DNA from: CBDBJK01 sp965206395
Lineage (GTDB): Bacteria; Chloroflexota; Dehalococcoidia; Lucifugimonadales; CATOSD01
Length of the DNA: 40,996 bases
Direction of reading: 5' to 3'
Assembly: GCA_965206395.1 (NCBI GenBank)
Contig: CBDBJK010000024.1
Span: 1 to 40,996, forward strand
Position numbers and translations under genes: made by a program. How positions within the stretch are numbered: the first letter of the stretch is position 1; every line of letters begins with the position of its first letter. Under the pieces are notes generated by a model. The model made no database searches. It was not told the DNA's origin and worked only from the letters and a program-made list of their open reading frames with translations. Shown one piece after another: positions 31,168 to 40,102 of this stretch.

Positions 31168-33003
31168 TTGTTTAGAAGGAAGTTAACACTTGTGAGGCGG
31201 CCTATAGGCCTGCTCATGTTAGTGGCCGCGACTACATTGACGTTAATGCTCGTGGCCTGTTCTTCCACTGACGGGCCGGAACAATCACAAACAACCCCAT
31301 TACGGCCAGCGCCCACGGCGCAGACTTCGCCCCAGACTCCCGCTGCTACCGTTCCATCGACCAGCGGCGGCACAACCACGGCTACTGCAAGGCCCACGCC
31401 CGTTTCAAGGGCAACACCTGCCGTCGGTGCGGAGGTAGTCAACATCGAGAGGGGCGGCGTCGTCAGCTATGCTGTCCACGCGGCATTTTCAAGCTTTGAC
31501 CTCCATTGGGAGAGCGGCTACATTGCTACTCAGCTCCTGACTCCCATATACAACGGCCTACTGATACGGGACATTACCACTGCCGGAGATGACCCGGCAG
31601 GGCAACTCCGGCCAGACCTGGCCGAAAGCTGGGAAGCCCTGGACGGAGGACAAAAGTACGCATTCAATTTGCGCGAGGACGCAACCTGGAACGATGGTAG
31701 CGAGTTCAGTTGTGAGGATGTCGAGTCCACCTTCGCCAAATGGAATAACGCCTCTGTGTCCACCCGCGGCACTCAATTCCCTACTATGGGAAGCTTCAGA
31801 TGCACTGATGAAAGCACCTTCGAGGTCAATTTCGATGTGCCCCAGGGTTCCTTCCTCACGGCCATCGGCAGCGCCAGATTCGAGATGCACAAGAAGGAGA
31901 TAACCGACCAGGTGGAGATGTTCCGGCAGGGCATCACCAAGGACCCCCACTTCCTGGTCGGCACCGGCCCCTACATGGTCGATACCTGGAACCATGGCGT
32001 GGAATTCGTCGCGCAGAGGCGAACGGACTACTGGAAGATGGGCGAGGACGGCGACCCTCTGCCCTATCTCGATGGCTACAAGGCAGTGGTTATGGGCGAC
32101 CTTTCGGCTATCTTCGCCGCCTTCCGAGCCAGGCAGCTCACCATGGGAGGCATAGCACGCCATCTCGAGAAGAACGAGGCCGATATTATCGAGAGAGATG
32201 GCCTCGACGCCACAGTTCTCGTTGGCCCGCGGAATGCCTTCCACAACATCCGATTCAACCTGGAGAAACCACCCACTAACGACATCAGAGTCAGGAAGGC
32301 CATCTGGTTGGCAATAGACCAACGCGCCACTATTCAGGCGGCGGTGGAAGGCTGGGGCAGCGTGGGCACCTTCATAGGGCCACACCTGCCTTTCGGCATA
32401 CCAGAGGACGAAATGTTGGCGCACGAGTATTTCAGCACGGATATGGAGGCCCGACGTCTAAAAGCCAGAGAGCTACTGGCCGAGGCAGGTTTCGCCGAGG
32501 GGCTAGAGCTTACACTGCAACAGCGCCAAGGCCCCCTGTACGACCGTGGTGTTATCGTAAATCAGGCTGACCTGAAGAAGGTGGGGATTAACGTCGAAAT
32601 CCGACCTTTAGATACGCCTACCGCTTTTGCTGTAAGCGGAACTGGCGATTTCAATCTCCTCACCTTACCCGGCTCTCCCCTCCTGGACGACCCCGACGGA
32701 TATTGGTCCTTTTTTCAGTCGTGGCAATCCCCTCGTATCAACGGCTCAAGATACAAAAGCGATAAGTTCGACCGACTGTACGCGCAGCAGTCCGGGGAGA
32801 TTAATCTAGCCAAGCGCATCGAGATCACCCGCGAGATAGACCGCCTCCTGCTGGAAGACCTGCCGTCTCACCGAAGCTACTACTGGTTCCAGTCCATGGC
32901 CCACTGGAACAATCTTCAGGAATTTCATATGAACTTCGGTGACAACGTGTACAACTTCGGCAAGTGGGAGAAGGTCTGGTGCAAGACGGGTCAGTGCCAG
33001 TAG
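31168..33003 (+). CDS. ABC transporter substrate-binding lipoprotein, peptide/nickel family (SBP_bac_5)
   Basis: 611 residues. The signal peptide ends with a lipobox (LMLVACSS), followed by a Thr/Pro/Ala-rich spacer of about 60 residues. The family 5 binding-protein fold follows: LTPIYNGLLIRD, LRPDLAESWEALDGGQKYAFNLREDATWNDGSEFSCEDV, VGTGPYMVD, RVRKAIWLAIDQ and GPHLPFG. It captures oligopeptides or similar ligands outside the membrane. Start TTG 31168 is assumed; GTG 31192 behind AGAAGGAAG is equally plausible and gives a shorter signal peptide. The two permease genes follow after a repeat element. Confidence 0.92.
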   Translation: MFRRKLTLVRRPIGLLMLVAATTLTLMLVACSSTDGPEQSQTTPLRPAPTAQTSPQTPAATVPSTSGGTTTATARPTPVSRATPAVGAEVVNIERGGVVSYAVHAAFSSFDLHWESGYIATQLLTPIYNGLLIRDITTAGDDPAGQLRPDLAESWEALDGGQKYAFNLREDATWNDGSEFSCEDVESTFAKWNNASVSTRGTQFPTMGSFRCTDESTFEVNFDVPQGSFLTAIGSARFEMHKKEITDQVEMFRQGITKDPHFLVGTGPYMVDTWNHGVEFVAQRRTDYWKMGEDGDPLPYLDGYKAVVMGDLSAIFAAFRARQLTMGGIARHLEKNEADIIERDGLDATVLVGPRNAFHNIRFNLEKPPTNDIRVRKAIWLAIDQRATIQAAVEGWGSVGTFIGPHLPFGIPEDEMLAHEYFSTDMEARRLKARELLAEAGFAEGLELTLQQRQGPLYDRGVIVNQADLKKVGINVEIRPLDTPTAFAVSGTGDFNLLTLPGSPLLDDPDGYWSFFQSWQSPRINGSRYKSDKFDRLYAQQSGEINLAKRIEITREIDRLLLEDLPSHRSYYWFQSMAHWNNLQEFHMNFGDNVYNFGKWEKVWCKTGQCQ

Positions 33004-33019
33004 CTTACTGACCTCTGCA

Positions 33020-33144
33020 TGAATTGCTAGACCATCTTTCCATGGAAGGACACCCTCATCCCGGCCTTCTCTCCCATCAAAAGAAGAGGACTGAGGTGAG
33101 AGTGAAACCTTGATCGCGTTAATCGACTGGAATATTAGCAATCA
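33020..33144. repeat. MITE-like palindromic repeat, second copy
   Basis: The left end TGAATTGCTAGACCA and right end TGG...TATTAGCAATCA are imperfect inverted repeats. The right end matches the element at 21719-21879. The core GGAAGGACACCCTCATCCC is shared with the copy near 37121. It separates the binding-protein gene from the permease genes, so it may attenuate or stabilise the operon mRNA. The rest of the 33004-33361 gap shows no gene. Confidence 0.6.
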
Positions 33145-33361
33145 AGGCGGAAATCAGTAAGCCCTGCAAAGAGAGACTACTGTAAGCCTCTTTTGTGTTC
33201 GACCTGGCCTCTTTCGCGCTATTCGATGTGGTCAGTGACCGATGATCTCCTGACATCCCATGCCAGTGTGATTGGATGCGGGGTATATTTGCGTTTCCCC
33301 TTTCCCTGATCGAGAATAGAGAAATATAAGCCATCAAAGTTCAGGTGCAGTGCGGAGGTAA

Positions 33362-34321
33362 ATGGGCGAGTATATCTTTAGACGTTTGCTTCTGGCAATA
33401 CCTACTCTTATCGGGGCGGTGACTCTGGTCTTCCTGGTAATGCGAATCCTGCCAGGAGACGTAGCTTCGGTGATGCTGGCGGGACAGGAGTCGGGCATAC
33501 AGGCCTCCGACGAGCAACTGGCCGCCTTGAGGGAACAGTTGGGGCTGAACAGACCCCTTGTCGTCCAATATTTCCAATGGCTGTGGGACGCGCTCCGGTT
33601 CAATTTTGGGGAATCCCTATCGTATCCGACTCCTGTGCTAGACGAGTTCAAGCTAAGGTATCCCTTTAGCCTCAGCATACTGGTCATATCTCTGGCTACC
33701 TCTCTGATAATAGCAATACCGGCGGGCATAATCTCAGCGGTCAAACAGGACACCTGGATAGACTATGGCCTGCGGATTTTCACACTGGCGGGCCTATCCA
33801 TTCCTAGCTTTTTCGTGGCTATCCTCACAATCTTATTCCTGCTCCACTTCTTTGGATGGCTTCCTCCTCTGGCACATGCGCCCATCTGGGATACTCCCTG
33901 GCTCAACTTCCAGCGCCTGATCTTCCCATCCCTCATCATCGGATACCGACTGTCGGCTATCGGCACGAGGATGACTCGCTCCAGTGTGCTTGAGGTTATG
34001 CGAGAGGACTACGTCAGGACAGCGCGGGCCAAGGGGCTGAGGGAGCAGGTGGTCATATGGCGACACGCCATGAGGAACGCTATTTTGCCCGTGTTGACGC
34101 TCGTCGGTATCGAGATAATAATCCTCTTCTCAGGCCTAGTTATTATGGAGAGGGTCTTCACAATCCCGGGCATGGGCAGTTTGCTGGTGGACGCGCTATT
34201 CCACAGAGATTACATCACGGTTCAAGGCGTGGTGTTCGTTTTCGCGCTCTTCGTGCTGTTGATGAACCTGCTGGTGGACATATCTTATGCCTTATTCGAC
34301 CCCAGAATCAGGCTAAGGTAG
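33362..34321 (+). CDS. ABC transporter permease, DppB/OppB type
   Basis: 319 residues, six predicted membrane segments. The N-terminal MGEYIFRRLLLAIPTLIGAVTLVFLVMRILPGD is the typical DppB start. The cytoplasmic EAA loop reads DYVRTARAKGLREQVVIWRHAMRNAILPV, the docking site for the ATPase. It ends with LMNLLVDISYALFDPRIRL. GGAGG precedes ATG 33362. Partner permease 17 bases downstream. Confidence 0.95.
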   Translation: MGEYIFRRLLLAIPTLIGAVTLVFLVMRILPGDVASVMLAGQESGIQASDEQLAALREQLGLNRPLVVQYFQWLWDALRFNFGESLSYPTPVLDEFKLRYPFSLSILVISLATSLIIAIPAGIISAVKQDTWIDYGLRIFTLAGLSIPSFFVAILTILFLLHFFGWLPPLAHAPIWDTPWLNFQRLIFPSLIIGYRLSAIGTRMTRSSVLEVMREDYVRTARAKGLREQVVIWRHAMRNAILPVLTLVGIEIIILFSGLVIMERVFTIPGMGSLLVDALFHRDYITVQGVVFVFALFVLLMNLLVDISYALFDPRIRLR

Positions 34322-34337
34322 CGCGACTTCAGGAGAT

Positions 34338-35303
34338 ATGTTGGCTTTTAGAAACTCTGCCAACCAGGAGCTAACGAAAGGCCCGCTCACTACCGAGAAA
34401 CAGACCAACTGGCTAAAGGCCGTTATTGGCTTTTCTCGAAAGAAGCCGCTGGGCGCTGTCGGAGCGGCGGTATTACTACTATTCGTGTTCATGGCCGTTT
34501 TCGCGCCGGTGATAGACCGTTACGATCCCAATGAAATCGAGCCTTTCAACGCCTTTCAAGGCCCGGGCCTTTCGCACTTCTTCGGTACGGATAACTTTGG
34601 CCGCGACGTGTACTCCAGGGTTATTAACGGGGCCAGACTCTCCATGTACGTTGGGCTGGTGGCAACGGCCCTGAGCGTCATCACAGGAGCTATCCTTGGC
34701 TTGATGGGAGCCTACTTCAAGGGTTGGGCAGACCTTCTTATGCAGCGATGGATGGACATCATGTTCATCTTTCCAGACCTGGTTTTGGCTATGGTTATCG
34801 TCACAGTGTTCCAGGGAGGGCTACTGCTGGAGATTCTAGGGTTTGGTTCTGCTCTCTGGGGGAACATGAACGCGATAGTAATTGCCATAGCCATTCCCAG
34901 GATTCCGGGCACTGCCCGCGTGGTGCGCTCGGTAGCGCTATCGGTAATGGGGACACAGTATATGGAGGCGGCGCAGGCTGTAGGCGCGAGACCCGTGCGT
35001 CAGATATTCCGCCATCTGACCCCCAATTGCATTGCCCCGTTCATAGTCTACTCCACAGCCCAGATAGGCGGAGCAATCCTGATCGAGTCTTCCCTGAGCT
35101 TCCTGGGCATTGGAGGGTCACCAGAGACTGCCTCTTGGGGCCGGATGCTCTCTATAGAGGGCATGCGCTACTTTGAGACCCATCCTTATCTGGCTATCTT
35201 TCCCGGAATCGCCATAAGCGCGGCGGTATTCGGTGTCAACCTCTTCGGCGACGCCCTTCGGGACGTACTGGACCCGCGCTTGCGAGGTTCGGAGAGGCGA
35301 TAA
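34338..35303 (+). CDS. ABC transporter permease, DppC/OppC type
   Basis: 321 residues. An N-terminal cytoplasmic tail and a first membrane segment are followed by the DppC hallmark HFFGTDNFGRDVYSRVINGARLS. The EAA loop is present (MEAAQAVGARPVRQIFRHLTPNCIAPFIV), and the end is NLFGDALRDVLDPRLRG. AGGAG at 34331-34335. No ATP-binding subunit genes follow; a terminator closes the operon. Confidence 0.95.
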   Translation: MLAFRNSANQELTKGPLTTEKQTNWLKAVIGFSRKKPLGAVGAAVLLLFVFMAVFAPVIDRYDPNEIEPFNAFQGPGLSHFFGTDNFGRDVYSRVINGARLSMYVGLVATALSVITGAILGLMGAYFKGWADLLMQRWMDIMFIFPDLVLAMVIVTVFQGGLLLEILGFGSALWGNMNAIVIAIAIPRIPGTARVVRSVALSVMGTQYMEAAQAVGARPVRQIFRHLTPNCIAPFIVYSTAQIGGAILIESSLSFLGIGGSPETASWGRMLSIEGMRYFETHPYLAIFPGIAISAAVFGVNLFGDALRDVLDPRLRGSERR

Positions 35304-35350
35304 ACAAGGCCGCCTGTCACCCTGTAGGGAATAAAAAAGCTATAGTTGCA

Positions 35351-35387
35351 GTAAGGGGCACGATTTCTATCGTGTCCCTTACTTTTT
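35351..35387 (+). terminator. Rho-independent terminator of the ABC transporter operon
   Basis: GTAAGGGGCACGAT (35351-35364) pairs with 35369-35382 (one G-T wobble) over a TTCT loop, then a T5 run. Its core GGG(A/G)CACGA is the same as in the nrdJ terminator at 20561. Confidence 0.85.
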
Positions 35388-35414
35388 CCATCAACATATA
35401 CACAGATAAAAGAA

Positions 35415-35449
35415 AAGCGCCCCAGGTTAGGTATCTGGAGCGCTTTTTT
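35415..35449 (-). terminator. Terminator for the minus-strand group, bidirectional in form
   Basis: AAGCGCCCCAG pairs with CTGGAGCGCTT (one mismatch). T-runs lie on both strands (TTTTTT on plus, TTTCTTTT on minus). It sits 20 bases beyond the stop of the 35468-35734 gene. Confidence 0.65.
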
Positions 35450-35467
35450 ACAGGCCTAGTTAGTTTC

Positions 35468-35734
35468 TTAAAACTCCCAGATGCTTCCTGCTCTCGCCAT
35501 ATGAGTTACGGTTGTGATCGACTCGACGTTCCATCCTTTGTTCTTCAGCCATTCCTCAAAGGTCTCTTTGCTGTTCCCCTGACACTCGGCAAGCAAGCGT
35601 CCGCCTTCCAGCGCCGTGACGGATGTTATGGTAGTTCTGGGGTCTAGCCGCCACATGCTCGTCGGTTTCAATTCTTCGTCGAATTTTTTAATATCGTCCC
35701 ATCCGGGGGCAGTCCCGATGGCTAACCAGCGCAT
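35468..35734 (-). CDS. Small conserved-looking protein, function unknown
   Basis: 88 residues from ATG 35734, which follows a strong GAGGAGG; the longer open frame to 35788 lacks a ribosome binding site. It begins MRWLAIGTAPGWDDIKKFDEEL and contains MWRLDPRTTITSVTALEGGRLLAECQG, then KETFEEWLKNKGWNVESIT. The alternating strand-helix pattern suggests a small ferredoxin-like alpha/beta fold of the DUF3303 or dimeric-barrel type; this is a guess. It is last in the minus-strand catabolic gene group. Confidence 0.65.
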   Translation of the reverse strand: MRWLAIGTAPGWDDIKKFDEELKPTSMWRLDPRTTITSVTALEGGRLLAECQGNSKETFEEWLKNKGWNVESITTVTHMARAGSIWEF

Positions 35735-35803
35735 ATCGCCTCCTCTGCTCGTTGATTGGATTCTTTGAACCAGGCTGGCATTCCCCAACTCACCTCAGAG
35801 ATG

Positions 35804-36310
35804 CTAGTCCTTGGGTGGTACAAAGGGATATGGAACAGCTTTGCCACCACGAATGGGGAGCACGATCAGCCCTCTGCCGGGACAGGTCTCGATTCCGGTC
35901 TGAAGCCCCATGCCTGTGTCCAGATCCAGGAAGCCGAGGCCTTCTTTTTCATACTTGTCGGTAACTTTGGCCCAGCAGGTAATCGTGTCGCCCGGCACGA
36001 TCATGGCACGATGCTGGAATGACACCTTCCACATCCATCCATCGGGAAGGCACAAGTCTTTAAGATAGCGAGGCATTATGCTCTGCTTCCAGGAGCCATG
36101 AATCAGGATGTTAGGAAGGCCATCGTGATTGACGGCGAAATCCTGATCGTAGTGAATCTTGTGCCAGTTCTCTATGGCAGCGCTCCATCGGAACGCGTGA
36201 GCAGTGGTCATTGGGCCGACTTCCATGCTGGGCAAGTCCTGGCCCACCTCTATATCGTCGTAATATAGCTGTTCTTTATTCCGCAGTTCGTTCGCGGTTG
36301 TCATTGTCAT
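35804..36310 (-). CDS. MaoC-like hotdog-fold dehydratase
   Basis: 168 residues. WSAAIENWHKIHYDQDFA, followed by PNILIHGSWKQS, is the MaoC/hydratase-2 active-site pattern with the catalytic His and Asp. HRAMIVPGDTITCWAKV is the conserved C-terminal hotdog strand pair. It would hydrate enoyl-CoA or dehydrate 3-hydroxyacyl-CoA. The separate FAS1-like half is encoded 32 bases upstream, and together they probably form a heteromeric two-hotdog enzyme, as in mesaconyl-C4-CoA hydratase-type proteins. GGAGGGAG ribosome binding site. Confidence 0.85.
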   Translation of the reverse strand: MTMTTANELRNKEQLYYDDIEVGQDLPSMEVGPMTTAHAFRWSAAIENWHKIHYDQDFAVNHDGLPNILIHGSWKQSIMPRYLKDLCLPDGWMWKVSFQHRAMIVPGDTITCWAKVTDKYEKEGLGFLDLDTGMGLQTGIETCPGRGLIVLPIRGGKAVPYPFVPPKD

Positions 36311-36342
36311 TGTATGCTCCCTCCTGTCTGTCGTGCCCTACC

Positions 36343-36900
36343 TTAGCGGCGGATGCCGGATGCCCTGGTGATGCAGAGTATCTCATCCTTCTGGTTGGTA
36401 TAAGTAGTCTCGGTGGTGGTAATGAGCATGTGACTGCCATCCCTGCCGACTCGCTCGTGTATGTTGGCTATTTTGGACTGGGAATATATCGTGTCGCCGA
36501 GGCTTGGGTACATGAACACTTCAATCTCGTTGCCAGCGTTCAATGTGCGCACAAGGTCGGTAGGAATTTCAGGCAGTCTTCCTCGCTGGTCTCCGCGAAC
36601 CATGTTTTGGATTCCATCGGAGACAGGGTTTTCGCGGAATGCCTGAGTTATAGGGTCAGTGGTGCCGGGCGGCGTTCTGTTGAGATAGGTGCAGTAGATA
36701 GGAGGAGTAATAACCCCGCCAAATTTGGTAGTCTTTGCGAACTCTTCGTCCCAATAGCGCGGGTCAGGATCCATGATCGCCTGTGTGAAACGGCGTAAGC
36801 CTTCTTTTTCAATCTCCCACAGGCTGGCTTGCACTTTCTCCCCAGTAGTGCCTATGAGCGCCTTTACCTCGTCTGTAAGATAAGTCTTACCGCAAGACAT
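36343..36900 (-). CDS. FAS1-like (MaoC N-terminal type) dehydratase domain protein
   Basis: 185 residues. EIEKEGLRRFTQAIMDPDPRYWDEEFA, GGVITPPIYCTYLNR and LNAGNEIEVFMYPSLGDTIYSQSKIANIHERVGRDG match the FAS1-like dehydratase (MaoC N-terminal) hotdog domain. This half usually binds the CoA part while the partner carries the catalytic residues. Same strand as and 32 bases before the catalytic half. Start ATG 36900 behind GAGGGGGTG. Confidence 0.85.
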   Translation of the reverse strand: MSCGKTYLTDEVKALIGTTGEKVQASLWEIEKEGLRRFTQAIMDPDPRYWDEEFAKTTKFGGVITPPIYCTYLNRTPPGTTDPITQAFRENPVSDGIQNMVRGDQRGRLPEIPTDLVRTLNAGNEIEVFMYPSLGDTIYSQSKIANIHERVGRDGSHMLITTTETTYTNQKDEILCITRASGIRR

Positions 36901-37120
36901 ATTTCACCCCCTCTTTGATTATGGCGACAGCGAGTAGACCTCTTTTCTCTCCCAATGTTGGGCATGCTTGCCGAATTTCACTGGGATGACTGTTAGCCAC
37001 TCGAGTGATTGGAATCGACTTTCGTGAAGGGCAAGTAGTCATTTCACTTCGCCCCTCTGGTGATTTTGTGCCTAATTTCTATTTCATCGTCAACATAGGC
37101 ATGACGCCATCCTTCTGCGG

Positions 37121-37178
37121 AAGGACACCCTCATCCCAACCTTCCTCAGATCAAAGGAGAAGAGGCGGGATGAGGGCT
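37121..37178. repeat. Palindromic repeat, third related copy
   Basis: CCCTCATCCC (37128-37137) and GGGATGAGGG (37167-37176) form the arms. The preceding GGAAGGACA and the core are nearly the same as at 33044-33080. It lies in the 315-base gap 36901-37215, where no gene was found. Confidence 0.6.
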
Positions 37179-37215
37179 GAACGCCTCCATCATAATGATG
37201 TTGGCATATTTTAGC

Positions 37216-38406
37216 CTATGAGGATTTCTTGGGGAAGAAGTCCTCTGTCCACGGCCAGTTTCCATTCACGTCATACGCGGGCAGATCCTGGTCAACACGG
37301 TCTCGATAGGGGCTGGTGATAGGCTCCCGCCAGGGGGAGATTGCGCCCTCATACACTTCAGGCCCCTTCAAGAAGTGCTTGGCCTGCTCAAGCGTCTCAA
37401 CGAAGGGAGAGTTGATGTCAAACAGCCGATCTTTTGTCGTTGGCCGTGCGCCAGCCCTTGAGACATGTCCCCAGAGTTGCCGACCGAGAATCTCCTCAGC
37501 CATCCAGACGCATTCAACGAGCTTGTCCAGGTCTACACCTGTCTCTATTCCCATGCCCTCCATCATGTGCATGGCGTCCTCGGTGGGGGACATGCCCGTT
37601 GCACGTCCGTTGCCACAGTAGGGGCAGCCACCAAATCCACCGATAGTGCCGTCGATGTTCAGGTTGTCTTCGGGGCCGAGTGAGCTGATGGCGGCGTACA
37701 TTGAAGGAAGCGCCATACCGCGGCTATTGTGCAGGTGCGCCCTGAAGTTGGTGACTTCCGGCCACTGATCTTTGACGCGACCGAATATCTCCTCAACCTT
37801 GACGGGGTGACACCAGCCCATGGGGTCTCCTACGCTGACCTGAGTGACCGGGATGCTCACCTCGTCCCACAGCCCGTGCTGTTGTTCCATGAACTTCATG
37901 GTCATGTCTACGGAGAAGTCGCCCAGGAAATTGGAGCCAAAGGTGGCGTTTGTGCCGATACCTGCTTCTGTTGCCCCTTGCTCTTGCGCTTTGGCGACGA
38001 TTCGCGGCCAGGCTTCCATCTCTTGCATCTGGGAGCGGTTGGCGTTGCGCCGGACGAAAACGTCGCACATGTGGCAGCTAAGAGTTGGACGTCCACTGCC
38101 TCTATCGATGGTCAGGGGCGGTGAATATTCGCGCGCGCGCTCAACGCCCCGTTCGTTCAGCGCCAGGGCAGTGTAGGTAACGCCCTCTTTGGGGTGAAAC
38201 TTCTTCACTATTTCATCAATGCGTTCCATCTGAGGCGTGTAGCGGGGACTCACGAAGGAGCCTACGACTATTCGCTTCAGGCCTGTCTCCGATAGGGCAT
38301 CCAGAAGCGCTACCTTATCATCTACTGCGATATTGGCGTCTTCGATCTGCATGCCCTCGCGCAGACCTTCTTCTGTATACGTAATCGTGGGATATTCTCT
38401 AGCCAT
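37216..38406 (-). CDS. HMG-CoA lyase-like (HMGL-like domain) enzyme
   Basis: 396 residues. TEEGLREGMQIEDA is the start of the barrel with the catalytic Arg. SVGDPMG, FRAHLHNSRGMALPSMYAAI (metal-binding His residues; the usual HTHDT is HLHNS) and IGGFGGCPYCGNGRATGMSPTEDAMHMMEGMGIETGVDLDKL (with the lid Cys) match the HMG-CoA lyase group. It is about 90 residues longer than ordinary HMG-CoA lyases, mostly at the C-terminus (EPITSPYRDRVDQDLPAYDVNGNW). Likely cleaves a 3-hydroxy-3-methyl-dicarboxylyl-CoA; substrate unproven. GGAGGAGG ribosome binding site. Confidence 0.83.
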   Translation of the reverse strand: MAREYPTITYTEEGLREGMQIEDANIAVDDKVALLDALSETGLKRIVVGSFVSPRYTPQMERIDEIVKKFHPKEGVTYTALALNERGVERAREYSPPLTIDRGSGRPTLSCHMCDVFVRRNANRSQMQEMEAWPRIVAKAQEQGATEAGIGTNATFGSNFLGDFSVDMTMKFMEQQHGLWDEVSIPVTQVSVGDPMGWCHPVKVEEIFGRVKDQWPEVTNFRAHLHNSRGMALPSMYAAISSLGPEDNLNIDGTIGGFGGCPYCGNGRATGMSPTEDAMHMMEGMGIETGVDLDKLVECVWMAEEILGRQLWGHVSRAGARPTTKDRLFDINSPFVETLEQAKHFLKGPEVYEGAISPWREPITSPYRDRVDQDLPAYDVNGNWPWTEDFFPKKSS

Positions 38407-38474
38407 GCCTCCTCCTTTGGGCTTTCGACTGCTCGATGCAAGTTCAGCCCAATGCTAAGTTATGAGTTTGACTA

Positions 38475-39836
38475 TTAATTTGCTATGGTTACGGTGTCCA
38501 TCAGCTTGCTGACGTTATCCAGTTCGTCCAGGTTCTCGACGAGCTGGATTGGCTGACCAACTTGCTCCTGCTCGAAGACGAAGCCAGCGTTGGCTCGGAA
38601 CTTGTCTATGACCGCGTCGCCTGTGAGGTGCATCGCTGCCCCCCGGCCTCCAAGGTTCAAATCATGCACCCGGCCATCCCGCATCGTCAGCTTCAAGCGT
38701 GCCTCAGGGTTGCCGTCTGCTATGTGTTCGTTGCGTAGCTCAACGTCTGGAGTCCTGCCGACGCTCACCTTGGCCATGAATTCCTGCAGGTCGCCCTTGT
38801 CGGAGCGCTCGTCGGTGAACGTGGTCAGGTCGACCTTCCGGTCGATGATGGCGGCGGAGATGTTGTAGGCCAGACAGAATTTGCCTTCCAGTCCCTCGTG
38901 CACCTCGGAGCGAAGTAGTGCGCCGGTGCAGGGAATGGCGGGGCCGGTGAACTCGATATGGTCTACGTCGTCGGGGTTGATCTCCTGCTCTTGAATCAGA
39001 CCCATCAGGCCGGTGAGGGTCTGATGGTTGCCGCCGCAGCAGGGCCAGGGCTTTATGCGCGTGCCTTCGGCCTCCAGGTAGTAGAGCTTGCCAAGGAACT
39101 GCGATATTGCAGGTATGTTGCACTTGACTCCGCCGAAGTTGTCGGCGTAGCCTTGTCTGCCCTCGATGATGTCAGGGTCGGAGGTGTAGCCTCTGGAGGC
39201 GAGCTTGGCCGCGACGATGCCGCTTCGCGCTGCGTTGCCAGGATGGAAAGGCTTGGTCATCGTGCCGAAGTTGCGTCGGAGGCCGCCTGCCTCAGAACCG
39301 GCGATGCCCAGGGCCATGCGGGTTTGCTCAACATCCAGGTTAAGAAGCTTGCTGGCTACTACTGCCGCTCCCATCGTGCCGAATATGGCTGTGGGATGCC
39401 AGTCCCTATCGGGATGCAGGTTCGAACTCAAGCGAGTGCCAACCTCGTATCCGACGGCCCATGCAGTAAGTATGTCGCGCCCTGAAAGGTTGAATTCCTC
39501 ACCCAGCGCCAGCGCCGTGGGCGTGAGGGTGACGGCAGGATGCCCGCCGACTCCGCCCAGGTCGTCGAAGTCATCTGCGTGGCCCATAGTCCCGTTAGCA
39601 AAGGCGGCGTTCGCGCTGGAGGTGCGTATGTTTGCCGCTATGACGCGAGCCTGCGGATTTCCGCCCTGCTCCTGAGTATAGTCAAGGATCATGCCACCCA
39701 GTTTCGTGGTGGAACCAAGAATGGTTGTGCCAAGATAGTCCAGAATGGATTTCTTGGCCTGTTCGTATGCGGCGGGTGGAATATCCTCGTACGATGTGTC
39801 CACGATCCACTTAGCCAGAGTTTCGGTTGTTCCCAT
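38475..39836 (-). CDS. MmgE/PrpD family protein
   Basis: 453 residues from ATG 39836, which gives the family's usual N-terminus (TLAKWIVDTSYEDIPPAAYEQAKKSILDYLGTTILGS). A longer frame to 39977 has no ribosome binding site. TMGHADDFDDLG, HPAVTLTPTALALGE, GYEVGTRLS, WHPTAIFGTMGAAVVASKLL and KPFHPGNAARSGIVAAKLASRG are the family motifs. Relatives include 2-methylcitrate dehydratase and aconitate decarboxylase-type enzymes; the substrate is undetermined. Upstream of the HMGL-like gene on the same strand. Confidence 0.9.
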   Translation of the reverse strand: MGTTETLAKWIVDTSYEDIPPAAYEQAKKSILDYLGTTILGSTTKLGGMILDYTQEQGGNPQARVIAANIRTSSANAAFANGTMGHADDFDDLGGVGGHPAVTLTPTALALGEEFNLSGRDILTAWAVGYEVGTRLSSNLHPDRDWHPTAIFGTMGAAVVASKLLNLDVEQTRMALGIAGSEAGGLRRNFGTMTKPFHPGNAARSGIVAAKLASRGYTSDPDIIEGRQGYADNFGGVKCNIPAISQFLGKLYYLEAEGTRIKPWPCCGGNHQTLTGLMGLIQEQEINPDDVDHIEFTGPAIPCTGALLRSEVHEGLEGKFCLAYNISAAIIDRKVDLTTFTDERSDKGDLQEFMAKVSVGRTPDVELRNEHIADGNPEARLKLTMRDGRVHDLNLGGRGAAMHLTGDAVIDKFRANAGFVFEQEQVGQPIQLVENLDELDNVSKLMDTVTIAN

Positions 39837-40102
39837 TAAAAACCCCCTTTCTACATTGGCCCGATTTGGCGGAAGGGCTATTATATCGGATGGCTTGGCG
39901 GGGATAGCCCTTGATTTCAACCCTGTCCCTCGCCTACCACTAAGGCCGATGTTATGCTGTTGCCCCCTTTCTGTCAAGACCCATCATACGTCTCCAGAAT
40001 GGCATATTGGCCTGCTTGCGGAGTCGGGTCAAGGTTTCAGTTAACAGTATGAACAGGTTCGATTTTATGGCCCAAGCATATGTGGATGTAACTCACCGAG
40101 AG

